From positions 7,730,501 through 7,794,500 of the forward strand of contig NZ_CP041360.1 of the NCBI RefSeq assembly GCF_006965485.1: DNA of 64,000 bases, written 5' to 3'. The position numbers were made by a program, and so were the translations under genes. This document shows positions 26,088-34,966 of the stretch, in pieces. This stretch comes from Spirosoma sp. KCTC 42546. GTDB lineage: Bacteria > Bacteroidota > Bacteroidia > Cytophagales > Spirosomataceae. The number at the start of each line of letters is the position of its first letter. Positions within the stretch are counted from its first letter, which is position 1. The notes under the pieces were generated by a model. It saw only the letters and a list, made by a program, of their open reading frames with translations. It was not told the DNA's origin and made no database searches.

Positions 26088-27074
26088 ATGAAGGAAATTC
26101 GACTGACACGTGACTTCCTAAAGAACCTATTTAATGGGGTATTAATACTACTAGGTATGGTAGTATTGATTGAAGCTGTTAGCTGGTCTATTGCTTATAA
26201 GCTGAAAATAAAACTCGTTTATGAAGAGGGAGGGCCTTTCCAGTACATTGGCCTACTAGTTCGTAGCTTATTTATTCCTGAATTATTTACCTTGTTCATT
26301 ACTATTACTTTAATTAATCGTTTTCATAAAATTTGGCATATCGATTCGGTCGAAAATACTTGGCGTTCTATTTATAAATATGAATTACGATTCTTGCCTA
26401 TTCTAGCATTTTCGTTTTTTGTTTTCAATCCCGGTACACAAACTATTCGGTATCTATTAGAGAATTTACCCACTTATTCATGGTCAAATTATTGGCAGAA
26501 ATATATACTTTACACATTTACTTGGCGGATATACTTAGAATATTTAGTCCCATTAACTATTATTGGTTATATAGAATTAAACCTTTCATTACTAAAAGAC
26601 TACTTAAACCAACGCCGGGAAGCCCAGGCAGCAGCCGAAGCCGAAGGATATCAGAAAGCAGTAGCGTATTTATCAACTGTATCACCTAAATCAGCAGCTA
26701 CTGCATCCTATTTGACCTACCTGAAAGGTAGAAACGCAATGGGCGAATTAGATTTTCCGGTCAATGATGTTTATTATTTTACCATTAAAGACCGTCTCTA
26801 TTATGCCGAATTGGCCAAAGGCCGCTATTTGATCGGGAAAACGTTGAATGAACTGGAAACGGAACTGAATCCGGCTCAATTCTTACGCATTAAACGGGAT
26901 TACATTGTTAACCGACAGGCAATAGCAGGCTATGCCCATTGGGAAAATGGGAAATACAGTATCAGGCTCAATACACCAATACCGTACACGGTCAGCGTAC
27001 CCCGTAGCCGTATGCAGGAACTTCGGGAATGGCTACAGTATGCAGACTCGCGCCTGTTTGAAACGGTTGCCTAG
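26088..27074 (+). CDS. Membrane-anchored LytTR transcriptional regulator, paralogue
   Basis: 328 residues, close paralogue of the protein at 20356 along its whole length: same start (MKEIRLTRDFLKN), four membrane segments, the invariant stretches FNPGTQTIR and YSWSNYWQKYIL, a charged linker (NQRREAQAAAEAEG) and a C-terminal LytTR domain (YLTYLKGRNAMGELDFPVNDVYYFT, RIKRDYIVNRQAI). The membrane half, not only the DNA-binding half, is conserved, which suggests that both sense similar signals. It has no peptide/acyltransferase partner nearby. Base composition of the first 600 bp is visibly more AT-rich than neighbouring housekeeping genes. It converges on the LuxR-type gene with 4 bp between stops. 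Confidence 0.85.
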   Translation: MKEIRLTRDFLKNLFNGVLILLGMVVLIEAVSWSIAYKLKIKLVYEEGGPFQYIGLLVRSLFIPELFTLFITITLINRFHKIWHIDSVENTWRSIYKYELRFLPILAFSFFVFNPGTQTIRYLLENLPTYSWSNYWQKYILYTFTWRIYLEYLVPLTIIGYIELNLSLLKDYLNQRREAQAAAEAEGYQKAVAYLSTVSPKSAATASYLTYLKGRNAMGELDFPVNDVYYFTIKDRLYYAELAKGRYLIGKTLNELETELNPAQFLRIKRDYIVNRQAIAGYAHWENGKYSIRLNTPIPYTVSVPRSRMQELREWLQYADSRLFETVA

Positions 27075-27078
27075 AATT

Positions 27079-27774
27079 TTAGAGATAGCTTTTTACTGCA
27101 ATGCTGTACTTTGGCAGTTGTCGGATGCTATCTAAATCCAGTTTTTTTGCAATATGTGCTTTGTGATTTACAGCCGTTCGGTAGCTTATGCCTAGTCGAT
27201 CTGCAATTTCATTAGCGGTATGGCCGTTGGCTACCATTCGTAGCACTTCCCGTTCCCGTTGGCTTAATCGACTTAGTTCTTCCCGCGTAGATTCTGAAAT
27301 TATATCGACTCCAAAATTTTTGAGTAAATCCATGAAGCCGCTGCTGTAGTAACAACCTCCGTTACTGACCGTCTGGAAACACCGGTACAATTCGTCCAGT
27401 CCATCTGTGGCATATAGAAACCCAAAGAATCCTTTTTGCATGGCTTTGGCCACCATACGCAGGTCGGGTTTACGGGTGTATAAGATGAACTTCGTTTGCT
27501 GGTTTGCGTGCTGCATCTCCTCCACAATCTCGAAGCTTCGCTCGCCCGAAATGTCGGATTCCAGAATAACACATTTGGGGCGTTTCACTCTAATCTGTTG
27601 AAGTGTGTCTTCCATTTCAACAGCACGGCCAACAACATTGTAGCCTTGTTCTTTCAGTAGCTGGCTTAAAACTTCGCAGTTAAAAAGCTCAGATTGGGCA
27701 ACGAGAATCGAGAAATCGCGACGACGGATCGCGAAGTTCTTAGTGCCCTCCTGGACACCGATTGATTGGTTCAT
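27079..27774 (-). CDS. LuxR-type regulator with degenerate receiver domain
   Basis: 231 residues. The N-terminal 130 residues have the response-regulator fold, but key positions are changed: the acidic pair reads AQSE (FSILVAQSELFN), the phospho-acceptor segment reads VILESDISG where Glu aligns with the usual Asp, and the conserved Lys reads Tyr (FGFLYATD). Phosphorylation is therefore unlikely. The C-terminal LuxR/GerE domain is normal (LSQREREVLRMVANGHTANEIADRLGISYRTAVNHKAHIAKKL). No histidine kinase is adjacent. The upstream gap holds three GGGTGATTTCACAC copies that may be its operator. Confidence 0.85.
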   Translation of the reverse strand: MNQSIGVQEGTKNFAIRRRDFSILVAQSELFNCEVLSQLLKEQGYNVVGRAVEMEDTLQQIRVKRPKCVILESDISGERSFEIVEEMQHANQQTKFILYTRKPDLRMVAKAMQKGFFGFLYATDGLDELYRCFQTVSNGGCYYSSGFMDLLKNFGVDIISESTREELSRLSQREREVLRMVANGHTANEIADRLGISYRTAVNHKAHIAKKLDLDSIRQLPKYSIAVKSYL

Positions 27775-27936
27775 GATTTATTACATATATGGGTGGATGA
27801 ATGTACCAACAATACTTGAATTTATTCGTAACAGTCTGACAATTCAATCAATAAATTTATTAACGGACTTACCAGGAAGTATAGCGGGGCTAACTTAAGA
27901 TCGGTCATAAAACCGCTTAAACGCGCAGTTTGGGTA

Positions 27937-27990
27937 GGGTGATTTCACACTTTTTGGGTGATTTCACACCTAAAATGGGTGATTTCACAC
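27937..27990. promoter_or_regulatory. Triple direct repeat GGGTGATTTCACAC
   Basis: Exact copies at 27937-27950, 27956-27969 and 27977-27990, start-to-start 19 and 21 bp, i.e. about two helical turns, so bound proteins would face the same side. Each contains the dyad GTGA-TT-TCAC. It lies in the shared upstream region of the minus-strand LuxR-type gene and the plus-strand gene at 28067. Confidence 0.75.
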
Positions 27991-28066
27991 AAAACGATTT
28001 GCTTTCAGCTCTACAAGAGCTGAATTTTGATTCAGTCAATTGCACAACACGTATTCAGATAGGGTG

Positions 28067-28453
28067 ATGAATCAGGAAGAATCAACAGTATTGTCCAGCT
28101 ACGAACCGTCGGCTGAAGAGGTACAAAAAATGATTATGGAATGGGCAAGAGCGACCGAAGCATTTCATGGTCGTTATGCTAAACTGAATCAAGCCATCAA
28201 CTCATTGCAGACCACGTCCCGTCGTCAGCCAACAGCGGCTAGTCGGGCACGGTTACGGAAGCTCATCGATTTACGTGAGTATATGAGTGATGTTCTGATG
28301 ACTTTATTGCTCGATATGTCGGGCAAGAAGTCTGGTCGTTCAGCGCAACCTTCCAAACCTGGTCAGCTCCATTCTCATGCCAGCTTGCTGGATGAGCTGA
28401 ATCGTAAAATTGATGCCGAACTGATTAGTGTCATAACGGTAGCTCAGGCATAG
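28067..28453 (+). CDS. Uncharacterised small helical protein
   Basis: 128 residues from ATG 28067 (MNQEESTVLSSYEPSAEEV); a TTG nine codons upstream is less likely. The sequence is polar and mainly helical (EEVQKMIMEWARATEAFHGRYAKLNQAINSL, LLDELNRKIDAELISVI), with a basic Ser/Arg-rich middle (TSRRQPTAASRARLRKL). No membrane segment, signal peptide or known motif. The triple repeat lies about 80-130 bp upstream, so it may share control with the divergent LuxR-type gene. I do not recognise the family. Confidence 0.6.
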   Translation: MNQEESTVLSSYEPSAEEVQKMIMEWARATEAFHGRYAKLNQAINSLQTTSRRQPTAASRARLRKLIDLREYMSDVLMTLLLDMSGKKSGRSAQPSKPGQLHSHASLLDELNRKIDAELISVITVAQA

Positions 28454-28481
28454 TGTTCACCCTCCCCTATTGATAAAGGTT

Positions 28482-28516
28482 AGCCCCAATCTATACTTAT
28501 AGCTGGGGCTTTTTTT
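28482..28516 (+). terminator. Intrinsic terminator
   Basis: AGCCCCA (28482-28488) pairs with TGGGGCT (28504-28510) and is followed by T residues to 28516. It ends the 28067 gene and faces the convergent dnaG. Confidence 0.75.
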
Positions 28517-28531
28517 ATGCCTTAGTAAACG

Positions 28532-30628
28532 TTAACCGGATATAACCGTACCTAATAAACCCGAGATTTCCATATCGATTCGCTTGAAATGCATAAATTC
28601 GGTTAAAAGCTGATCGGCTTCCTCAGGTGATTTATTTCTCGACTCGCGAAGCAATTGCTGTAGCGCCGTCATTCGTTGCTCAGCGAGCATTTTTTTAATT
28701 CGTAGGATATTTCGGTAGGCAGCATCGGCCAGAATGCCAATTTCCGCTTCAGATGGGACGAAAATCTCATGTTTTCCCCATCCATCACTGATCTCATAGC
28801 GGGGTGTTGTTAAATGAATAGCCTGATGCTGAAGCTCAGTATTACTTGCTCCTTCTGGCCTATTATCCTGTCGATTTAGAAAATCATTGGCGGTTAAAAT
28901 ATCCCCCCGGCTATAGGCTTCCCGAAACAAGGTTAAAATCAGGTCATAAGGCCCAGTCTGAAATTCAATATCGTGTAATTCACTCAGTACATATTGACAC
29001 AGTGAGATACCCGGCTCTAGTTCACGTGCACCATGACTCATTAACAATCGCACACATTCCTCCTCCTGATACGATATAGGCGTTCTAACAGCCTTTACAC
29101 GCTCGATTGGAGCAGATATGGCTGGTGGTGCATTCGTACCGTAATCGCCGATTTCAGACGCTTCTACGCTGAATCCCTCCAGCAATGAGTTTATTTCATC
29201 GAGTGATGGCTCCCCTGTACTTAAAGTATTACTTGAAGATGGCTGTTGCCTTCCAGAACCAGCCGTCCGTTGTTGCCGATCAGTGTCTTTTTTAGTTTGC
29301 TCCTGCTGTTTTCGAAGCAGCCGATTGATTTCTGAAATTACAGACTGTTCACTAACATGAAACACTTGGGCTACGCGTTGCGAGAGTGTCTGGCGCTTAA
29401 GAGGATCTGGGATTTTGGTGATACTACTGCACACATCGGATATTCCTTCAGCCCGCTTCAGCGGATTGTCGCCTGCTTCGGTTAGCCATTGGCTGGCTTT
29501 AAAGTCAATAAAATCCTGAGAATGCTCTTTGATATATGCTTTGAAGGCATCAGCCCCAACCTTATGCACATAGCTATCGGGGTCTTCGCCATCGGGCAGT
29601 AAAAGAAGCCTAAGATTTAAGCCTTCTTCTAATACCATATCCAAACCGCGCAAAGCGGCTTTGATACCAGCCGCGTCACCATCGTACAGAATTGTAACAT
29701 TTGGCGTAAAGCGCGCAATCAGCCGAATTTGCTCTGTTGTAAGCGACGTACCCGAGGAGGCAACTACATTTTTGATCCCTGCCTGATGCAGCGAAATTAC
29801 ATCTGTATATCCTTCCGTCAGATAACAAACATCCTCCTGCCGAATAGCCTGTTTCGCCTGAAAAATCCCGTACAAAACCTGGCTCTTATGATAAACCGCT
29901 GTTTCGGGTGAGTTGAGGTATTTAGGTTGATTCTTGTCAGTTTTTAGAATTCTGGCGCCAAAAGCAATTACCCGACCCGACACATTATGGATTGGGAACA
30001 TGACCCGCCCTCTGAAGCGGTCAAATACTTTCCTGTCGCCACCCGGATTCCCTTCCTTAATCAAAATTAGTCCGGCTTTTTCAAGCAGTTCGCGGCTATG
30101 TCCTCTTCGCTGACCTTCCTGCAGGAGCGCGTCCCATTGATCGAGGGTGTAGCCTAGTTCAAAAGCTTCAATTGTTGGATTGGTAAAGCCCCGTTCCCGA
30201 AAATAACTTAGACCTATACTTTTCCCTTCATCTGTGTTCAGCAGGGTTTCCTGGAAGAATGCTTTGGCAAAGTTGAGGACGATTAGCAGGCTTTCCCGCT
30301 CGTTCTGCCGTAGGAGGTCTTCGGGAGTTTGCTCCTGTTCTTCAATTTCTATACCATACTTTTTAGCCAGGTATCGTAGTGATTCTCCATAGCTAATATT
30401 CTCGATGTCCATCACGAACCGAACCGCATCGCCAGCCTTGCCGCAACCGAAGCATTTGTAAATCTGCCGGGTTGGGTTCACATTAAACGAAGGCGATTTC
30501 TCATTGTGAAACGGACAGCAGGCAATGTAGTTGCTACCCCGCTTCTTGAGCGAAACGAAATCGTTTATTACTTCCAGAATGTCGACAGACTGGCGAATTC
30601 GTTCAACTGTTTCTTCAGGGATGCGCAT
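28532..30628 (-). CDS. dnaG: DNA primase
   Basis: 698 residues; makes RNA primers for replication. The CHC2 zinc finger uses C38, H41, C59 and C62 (CCPFHNEKSPSF...YKCFGCG). The TOPRIM catalytic core shows YLTEGYTDVISL (Glu) and ILYDGDAAGIKAALRG (Asp-x-Asp). A Gln/Ser-rich linker at about 430-475 precedes the C-terminal helicase-binding domain (AYRNILRIKKMLAEQRMTALQQLL). It is a single gene on its strand. Confidence 0.96.
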   Translation of the reverse strand: MRIPEETVERIRQSVDILEVINDFVSLKKRGSNYIACCPFHNEKSPSFNVNPTRQIYKCFGCGKAGDAVRFVMDIENISYGESLRYLAKKYGIEIEEQEQTPEDLLRQNERESLLIVLNFAKAFFQETLLNTDEGKSIGLSYFRERGFTNPTIEAFELGYTLDQWDALLQEGQRRGHSRELLEKAGLILIKEGNPGGDRKVFDRFRGRVMFPIHNVSGRVIAFGARILKTDKNQPKYLNSPETAVYHKSQVLYGIFQAKQAIRQEDVCYLTEGYTDVISLHQAGIKNVVASSGTSLTTEQIRLIARFTPNVTILYDGDAAGIKAALRGLDMVLEEGLNLRLLLLPDGEDPDSYVHKVGADAFKAYIKEHSQDFIDFKASQWLTEAGDNPLKRAEGISDVCSSITKIPDPLKRQTLSQRVAQVFHVSEQSVISEINRLLRKQQEQTKKDTDRQQRTAGSGRQQPSSSNTLSTGEPSLDEINSLLEGFSVEASEIGDYGTNAPPAISAPIERVKAVRTPISYQEEECVRLLMSHGARELEPGISLCQYVLSELHDIEFQTGPYDLILTLFREAYSRGDILTANDFLNRQDNRPEGASNTELQHQAIHLTTPRYEISDGWGKHEIFVPSEAEIGILADAAYRNILRIKKMLAEQRMTALQQLLRESRNKSPEEADQLLTEFMHFKRIDMEISGLLGTVISG

Positions 30629-30801
30629 TAGAGAGAATCAAGTTTGTTCGAGTATCAAATCTACAACGAAGTTAACGGATTGCGGGTCGTACTAGCAATA
30701 GCCAGGAATTCAGTCTTTTTTCTGGCAACATTTTTGCTAAACTCCACTATTGACACTCAGCCTTATAGCTGGTGTAGTGGTTCTTTTTACCTGGTAATAC
30801 T

Positions 30802-32214
30802 ATGAATATACATTTTACCCACCGTAAGCTCCAGACTTCAAAGGCTAATTCTAAACACAATTACCGAGGGGTACTGACTACACTTTTATTAATTGCCTTC
30901 CTGCAAGCCTGCCGTATACAACCCAGTGATGATGTTCAACCGACTCTAACGACCGGCAAACCTGCCGACCAGTATACAGGTGATATAGCAACAACATGGG
31001 CCGCTCTCCAGTTGAAGTTAACCAAAACTACAGCTGGCTTCACCCCTCCTGTAGCATCGCGGGCGTTTGGCTATGCTGGTATCACAATGTATGAATCTGT
31101 AGTACCTGGTATTGCTAACCGAAAATCACTTGTAAGCCAGCTTCAGGGCTTAACTACGCTTCCACAGGTAGAATCAGGTAAGGCGTATAATTGGGCGCTC
31201 AGCGCCAATGCAGCACAGGCCCAAATTCTACGGAGCCTGTATCCAACAACCAGCGCGACTAATAAAGTTTATATTGATTCCCTGGAAACAGTTATTCTCA
31301 AAACATTTAAGGATACCGACGAATCGATTAACCAACGTTCTATCGACTTCGGAAAAAAAATTGCGGATGCCCTGTTTGAATGGTCGAAAACCGACGGGGG
31401 TGATGCCGGTTATACCCGCAACTTCCCGGCAAGTTATGTTGTCCCAGTAGGAGCAGGTCTGTGGCAACCCACCGAAAACGGGCAGAAAATTCCAATGCAG
31501 CCCTATTGGGGTAAAAATCGGACGTTTGTTAAATCCAACAACGATTTGCCAATGCCTAAACCACTGGCTTACTCGACTGATGTTAAATCCGCAATCTTCA
31601 GTCAGTATATGGATGTGTACAACAAGTCTAAAAGTCTGACTCAGACAGAAAAAGAGATTTCGCTGTGGTGGTCCGATAACCCAGGCGACTCGTTTACACC
31701 ACCAGGCCATTCTTATAGCCTTGCCCGCATTGCGGCAGTAACCGCAAAAGCAAATCTGGCAAAAGCAGCCGAAACATTTGCTCGCACTGGCATATCTGTT
31801 GCCGATGCCTTTATACTCTGCTGGCGATGTAAGTTCACCTATAATAATCTTCGGCCTTACACCTATGTACGGCTAGCCATCGACCCGGCCTGGGTTCCTT
31901 TCTGGCCTGCTCCACCTTTCCCAGGCTATCCGTCAGGTCATGCTACTCAATCCTCATCGGCGGCTACGGTACTAACGGCTTTGTATGGCGAAAACTTCGC
32001 GTTTACCGACGATTCACACGTTGGTCGGCCGGATGACCCTTTACGACATATTTCGTTTAAAGCACGCTCGTTTACATCATTTGCAGCCTCTGCCCAGGAA
32101 TCGGCCGACTCACGTTTCTATGGTAACATTCATACCAAGCAGGATAACGAAACAGGCCTGACAGAAGGCAAGAAAATTGGCGCAAATGTCAACGCACTGG
32201 CTTGGGAGAAATAA
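30802..32214 (+). CDS. Vanadium-dependent haloperoxidase-like lipoprotein (PAP2 superfamily)
   Basis: 470 residues. A lipoprotein signal ends in the lipobox LQAC (Cys at about residue 37). The C-terminal half carries the acid phosphatase/haloperoxidase site: the Lys/Arg-bearing helix (CWRCKFTYNNLRPYTYVRLAID), GYPSGHATQSS and SADSRFYGNIHTKQDNETG with the distal Arg and His. This matches the large group of Bacteroidota proteins named vanadium-dependent haloperoxidases. Whether the substrate is halide or a phosphate ester cannot be told from sequence. It stands alone; a very long hairpin follows it. Confidence 0.85.
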   Translation: MNIHFTHRKLQTSKANSKHNYRGVLTTLLLIAFLQACRIQPSDDVQPTLTTGKPADQYTGDIATTWAALQLKLTKTTAGFTPPVASRAFGYAGITMYESVVPGIANRKSLVSQLQGLTTLPQVESGKAYNWALSANAAQAQILRSLYPTTSATNKVYIDSLETVILKTFKDTDESINQRSIDFGKKIADALFEWSKTDGGDAGYTRNFPASYVVPVGAGLWQPTENGQKIPMQPYWGKNRTFVKSNNDLPMPKPLAYSTDVKSAIFSQYMDVYNKSKSLTQTEKEISLWWSDNPGDSFTPPGHSYSLARIAAVTAKANLAKAAETFARTGISVADAFILCWRCKFTYNNLRPYTYVRLAIDPAWVPFWPAPPFPGYPSGHATQSSSAATVLTALYGENFAFTDDSHVGRPDDPLRHISFKARSFTSFAASAQESADSRFYGNIHTKQDNETGLTEGKKIGANVNALAWEK

Positions 32215-32223
32215 AAATAAATT

Positions 32224-32311
32224 AAGGAGAAAGGAAGAGAGGGGCGAAAGGGAGGAAGGATGGCTACATGCTGATCCTTTCTCCCTTTCGCCCCTCTCTT
32301 CCTTTCTCCTT
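32224..32311. repeat. 38-bp near-perfect inverted repeat, purine/pyrimidine arms
   Basis: Arms 32224-32261 and 32274-32311, 12-nt loop. The outer 31 bp pair perfectly; one G-T wobble occurs in the inner seven. The left arm is almost all purine (AAGGAGAAAGGAAGAGAGGG and on). It fills the gap between convergent genes and touches the stop of the minus-strand one. Confidence 0.9.
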
Positions 32312-34204
32312 TTAGTAGGCTCTCACCAGCTTTCCTTCCATGAAGTTCACGAAAGCTTTATTAACAACGACGTTACCGCCGGGCGTCGGATAATTACCCG
32401 TAAAGTACCAATCGCCCGAGTGATTGGGACAAGCCTTATGTAGGTTTTCTACGGTTTGATAAACAACCGCCACTTCAGCCTTTAAATCGGGCGGTGTTAC
32501 AATCTGCGATACCTTTTTAGATAACTCTTCGTGCGTAAAGGGATCGAACAGCGCCTTTACATAATTCTGTTGGCTGGCATTGCCTGACTCAATAGCTGCT
32601 ACACACTGGGCATAAACTTCATCGAGCAGATCTTCCATGCCTCGGTCCTTAAGTAGTTCGAGCGCAGCACGGAAGCCAATGAATTCCTTAAACTTCGACA
32701 TATCGATGCCGTAGCAGTCAGGAAAGCGAATTTGAGGGGCCGATGAAACAATAATGATCTTTTTAGGCCCTAAGCGATCCAGCATGCGCAGGATGCTTTT
32801 TTCAAGTGTAGTACCCCGAACAATCGAATCATCGACAACTACGACGTTATCTTTCCCTTTTTTGATAACCTCAAACGTGGTGTCGTACACATGCGACACC
32901 ATATCATCGCGCTGCGAGTCGTCTGCAATAAAGGTTCGTAGTTTTACGTCTTTGGCAACCAGTTTTTCAATACGGGGCCTAAACGAAAGCACCCGGTCTA
33001 GTTCTTCTTCAAACAGAATCCCCTCCATAATCGCTTTCTTGCGCTGTTTATAGAGATATTCTTCCAACCCTTCAACCATTCCAAAGAAGGCGGTTTCGGC
33101 TGTATTCGGGATATATGAGAATACCGTATTTTCGAGATCGTAGTCAATTTCTTTGAGAATCTGCGGAATCACCAGTTTCCCTAATGCTTTACGCTCGTTG
33201 TAGATGTCGGGATCAGTAGCACGTGAAAAATAAATACGCTCGAAGCTACAGGATTTCTTTTCAATAGGCGTCACGAACTCCTGCTCCACATACTCGCCAT
33301 ATTTATCAACGATGAGTGCATGGCCAGGCTTTACTTCCTGAATGGCACTGTATTCAACATTAAAAGCAGTTTTGATGGCTGGCTTTTCCGACGCTACTAC
33401 GACCACTTCATCATCGGCATAGTAATAAGCGGGACGAATACCGGCCGGATCACGGGCGACGAATGCGGCTCCATAGCCTGTCATACCCACCATGGCATAG
33501 CCACCATCGAAATCACGGCAAGAACGGTGTAAAACGCGCTGAAGATCAAGATTATCTTCAATGATATCCGACAGATCAGGGTTTTCGTAGATACCCTTGA
33601 ACCGTTCGAACACCCGCTGATTTTCTTCATCCAGGAAGTGTCCAATTTTCTCCATCACCGTTACGGTGTCAACCTTATCCTTCGGATGCTGCCCCAGCGA
33701 AACGAGCTTTTCAAATAGGTCATCAACATTGGTCATGTTGAAATTACCCGCTACAACCAGATTACGACTTCGCCAGTTACTTTGCCGAAGCATTGGGTGG
33801 CAGTTCTCAATCTCGTTGGCTCCATGAGTACCATACCGAAGATGTCCCATCCAGACCTCGCCCGTAAAGGCAATGTTTTCCTGGAGCCATTGGGCATCTT
33901 TAGCTTTGTCTTTGTTACCCTTAAGTGCTTTGCGGAATTTTTTATTAACCTTCTCGAAGATATCCGTTACAGGACGTTGATCTACTGAACGATATCTACT
34001 AATATAACGACGGCCCGCAGGAACATCAATTTTTATATTAGCGATTCCGGCGCCATCCTGGCCTCGGTTTACCTGCTTTTCCATAAGCAGGTAAAGTTTG
34101 TTGGCTCCATAAAGAGCCGTGCCGTACTTGTCTATGTAATATTGGTACGGCTTGCGGAGCCGGATTAAGGCTATACCGCACTCATGCTTAATGGCGTCGC
34201 TCAT
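32312..34204 (-). CDS. Long PurF-like amidophosphoribosyltransferase
   Basis: 630 residues from MSDAIKHECGIA; an upstream extension to 34267 precedes the Ntn motif and overlaps the promoter area, so I trimmed it. Cys9 would become the N-terminal-type nucleophile after processing. The glutaminase domain has MGHLRYGTHG and the phosphoribosyltransferase domain has the PRPP loop VVVVDDSIVRGTTLEKS. PurF enzymes are about 470-510 residues; the extra length lies in the glutaminase part (QNRGQDGAG-like region and DIFEKVNKKFRKALKGNKDKAKD) and at the C-terminus (GDWYFTGNYPTPGG). Long forms of this type are common in Bacteroidota and may coexist with a normal purF, so I give no symbol. First step of purine synthesis is the likely reaction. 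Confidence 0.85.
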   Translation of the reverse strand: MSDAIKHECGIALIRLRKPYQYYIDKYGTALYGANKLYLLMEKQVNRGQDGAGIANIKIDVPAGRRYISRYRSVDQRPVTDIFEKVNKKFRKALKGNKDKAKDAQWLQENIAFTGEVWMGHLRYGTHGANEIENCHPMLRQSNWRSRNLVVAGNFNMTNVDDLFEKLVSLGQHPKDKVDTVTVMEKIGHFLDEENQRVFERFKGIYENPDLSDIIEDNLDLQRVLHRSCRDFDGGYAMVGMTGYGAAFVARDPAGIRPAYYYADDEVVVVASEKPAIKTAFNVEYSAIQEVKPGHALIVDKYGEYVEQEFVTPIEKKSCSFERIYFSRATDPDIYNERKALGKLVIPQILKEIDYDLENTVFSYIPNTAETAFFGMVEGLEEYLYKQRKKAIMEGILFEEELDRVLSFRPRIEKLVAKDVKLRTFIADDSQRDDMVSHVYDTTFEVIKKGKDNVVVVDDSIVRGTTLEKSILRMLDRLGPKKIIIVSSAPQIRFPDCYGIDMSKFKEFIGFRAALELLKDRGMEDLLDEVYAQCVAAIESGNASQQNYVKALFDPFTHEELSKKVSQIVTPPDLKAEVAVVYQTVENLHKACPNHSGDWYFTGNYPTPGGNVVVNKAFVNFMEGKLVRAY

Positions 34205-34287
34205 GAGAGAGTTTATCGATGCACGTTGATTGTAGTCAGTAATGAAGTAACGGCTCTGCTTTGGCAATGGTTCGGCGGAGCCCTAAA

Positions 34288-34295
34288 CAAAGGTA
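34288..34295 (-). promoter_or_regulatory. -7 box of the PurF-like gene
   Basis: Minus strand TACCTTTG, an exact TAnnTTTG match, about 84 bp before the start codon at 34204. No good -33 TTG at normal spacing was found. Confidence 0.4.
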
Positions 34296-34308
34296 GGCAA
34301 AAGAGGAC

Positions 34309-34947
34309 CTAATTCCCGGCAATATTCTCGTTCTTCATTACCCAGCGATACATCAATAAATAAATTATTACTGATGAAATCGTTCCAACCAGCGAGCCAG
34401 CATAGGTATCTTCAACAAAATGCTGAAACAGATATACCCGGGAATAGCCCGCCAGAACGCCCAAAAGCAGGAAAATAACTCCCCTCCACTTCTTCTTATC
34501 AAGAAACGCCAATAGGCTAAAGACCGCAAAAGCTGTTGTGGTATGGCCCGACGGAAAACTATTGTAGCTGTAAATATCCAGGCCTTTAATAATGTGGTAC
34601 TGAAATGTAGAATGCTCAAAAAATTTCAGTGGCCGGGGCGATCCTGTGAAGACAATCTTCTTTAAAAACTCGGATGTCAAAGAAGAAAGGGCAAAACTAG
34701 CAACGCACATCAGACCAATTCGCCAGTTATAAATCAACAGAATCAGGCAAACCAGCACAAAAAAAGCACCATCGCCCATGTAGGTGATATATGGAAAGAG
34801 CTGATCGGCCAGCAAACTATTCCGTACATTAACCCACTGCATCAACTGTTCCTGGGTGTACATCCATTGTAACACACCCAGTACAACCAATACGAGCAGG
34901 TAAGGAATAAAAAAGAACCGATTTACGCGAAAAAAATGAACAAGCAT
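34309..34947 (-). CDS. PAP2-family membrane phosphatase
   Basis: 212 residues with about six membrane segments. The three PAP2 signatures are present in order: KKIVFTGSPRP (K-x6-RP), NSFPSGHTTTAF (PSGH) and GYSRVYLFQHFVEDTYAG (SR-x5-H-x3-D). It should hydrolyse lipid phosphates such as undecaprenyl pyrophosphate or phosphatidylglycerol phosphate at the periplasmic face; which one is unknown. It lies 19 bp downstream of gldH on the same strand and is probably co-transcribed. Confidence 0.9.
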   Translation of the reverse strand: MLVHFFRVNRFFFIPYLLVLVVLGVLQWMYTQEQLMQWVNVRNSLLADQLFPYITYMGDGAFFVLVCLILLIYNWRIGLMCVASFALSSLTSEFLKKIVFTGSPRPLKFFEHSTFQYHIIKGLDIYSYNSFPSGHTTTAFAVFSLLAFLDKKKWRGVIFLLLGVLAGYSRVYLFQHFVEDTYAGSLVGTISSVIIYLLMYRWVMKNENIAGN

Positions 34948-34966
34948 TAGCGAACAGGTCGGCGGG

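Noticed and set aside
27937..27990. The three GGGTGATTTCACAC copies as a CRISPR array
   Set aside because: Repeat units are 14 bp and the gaps are only 5 and 7 bp, with no cas genes; operator sites fit better.
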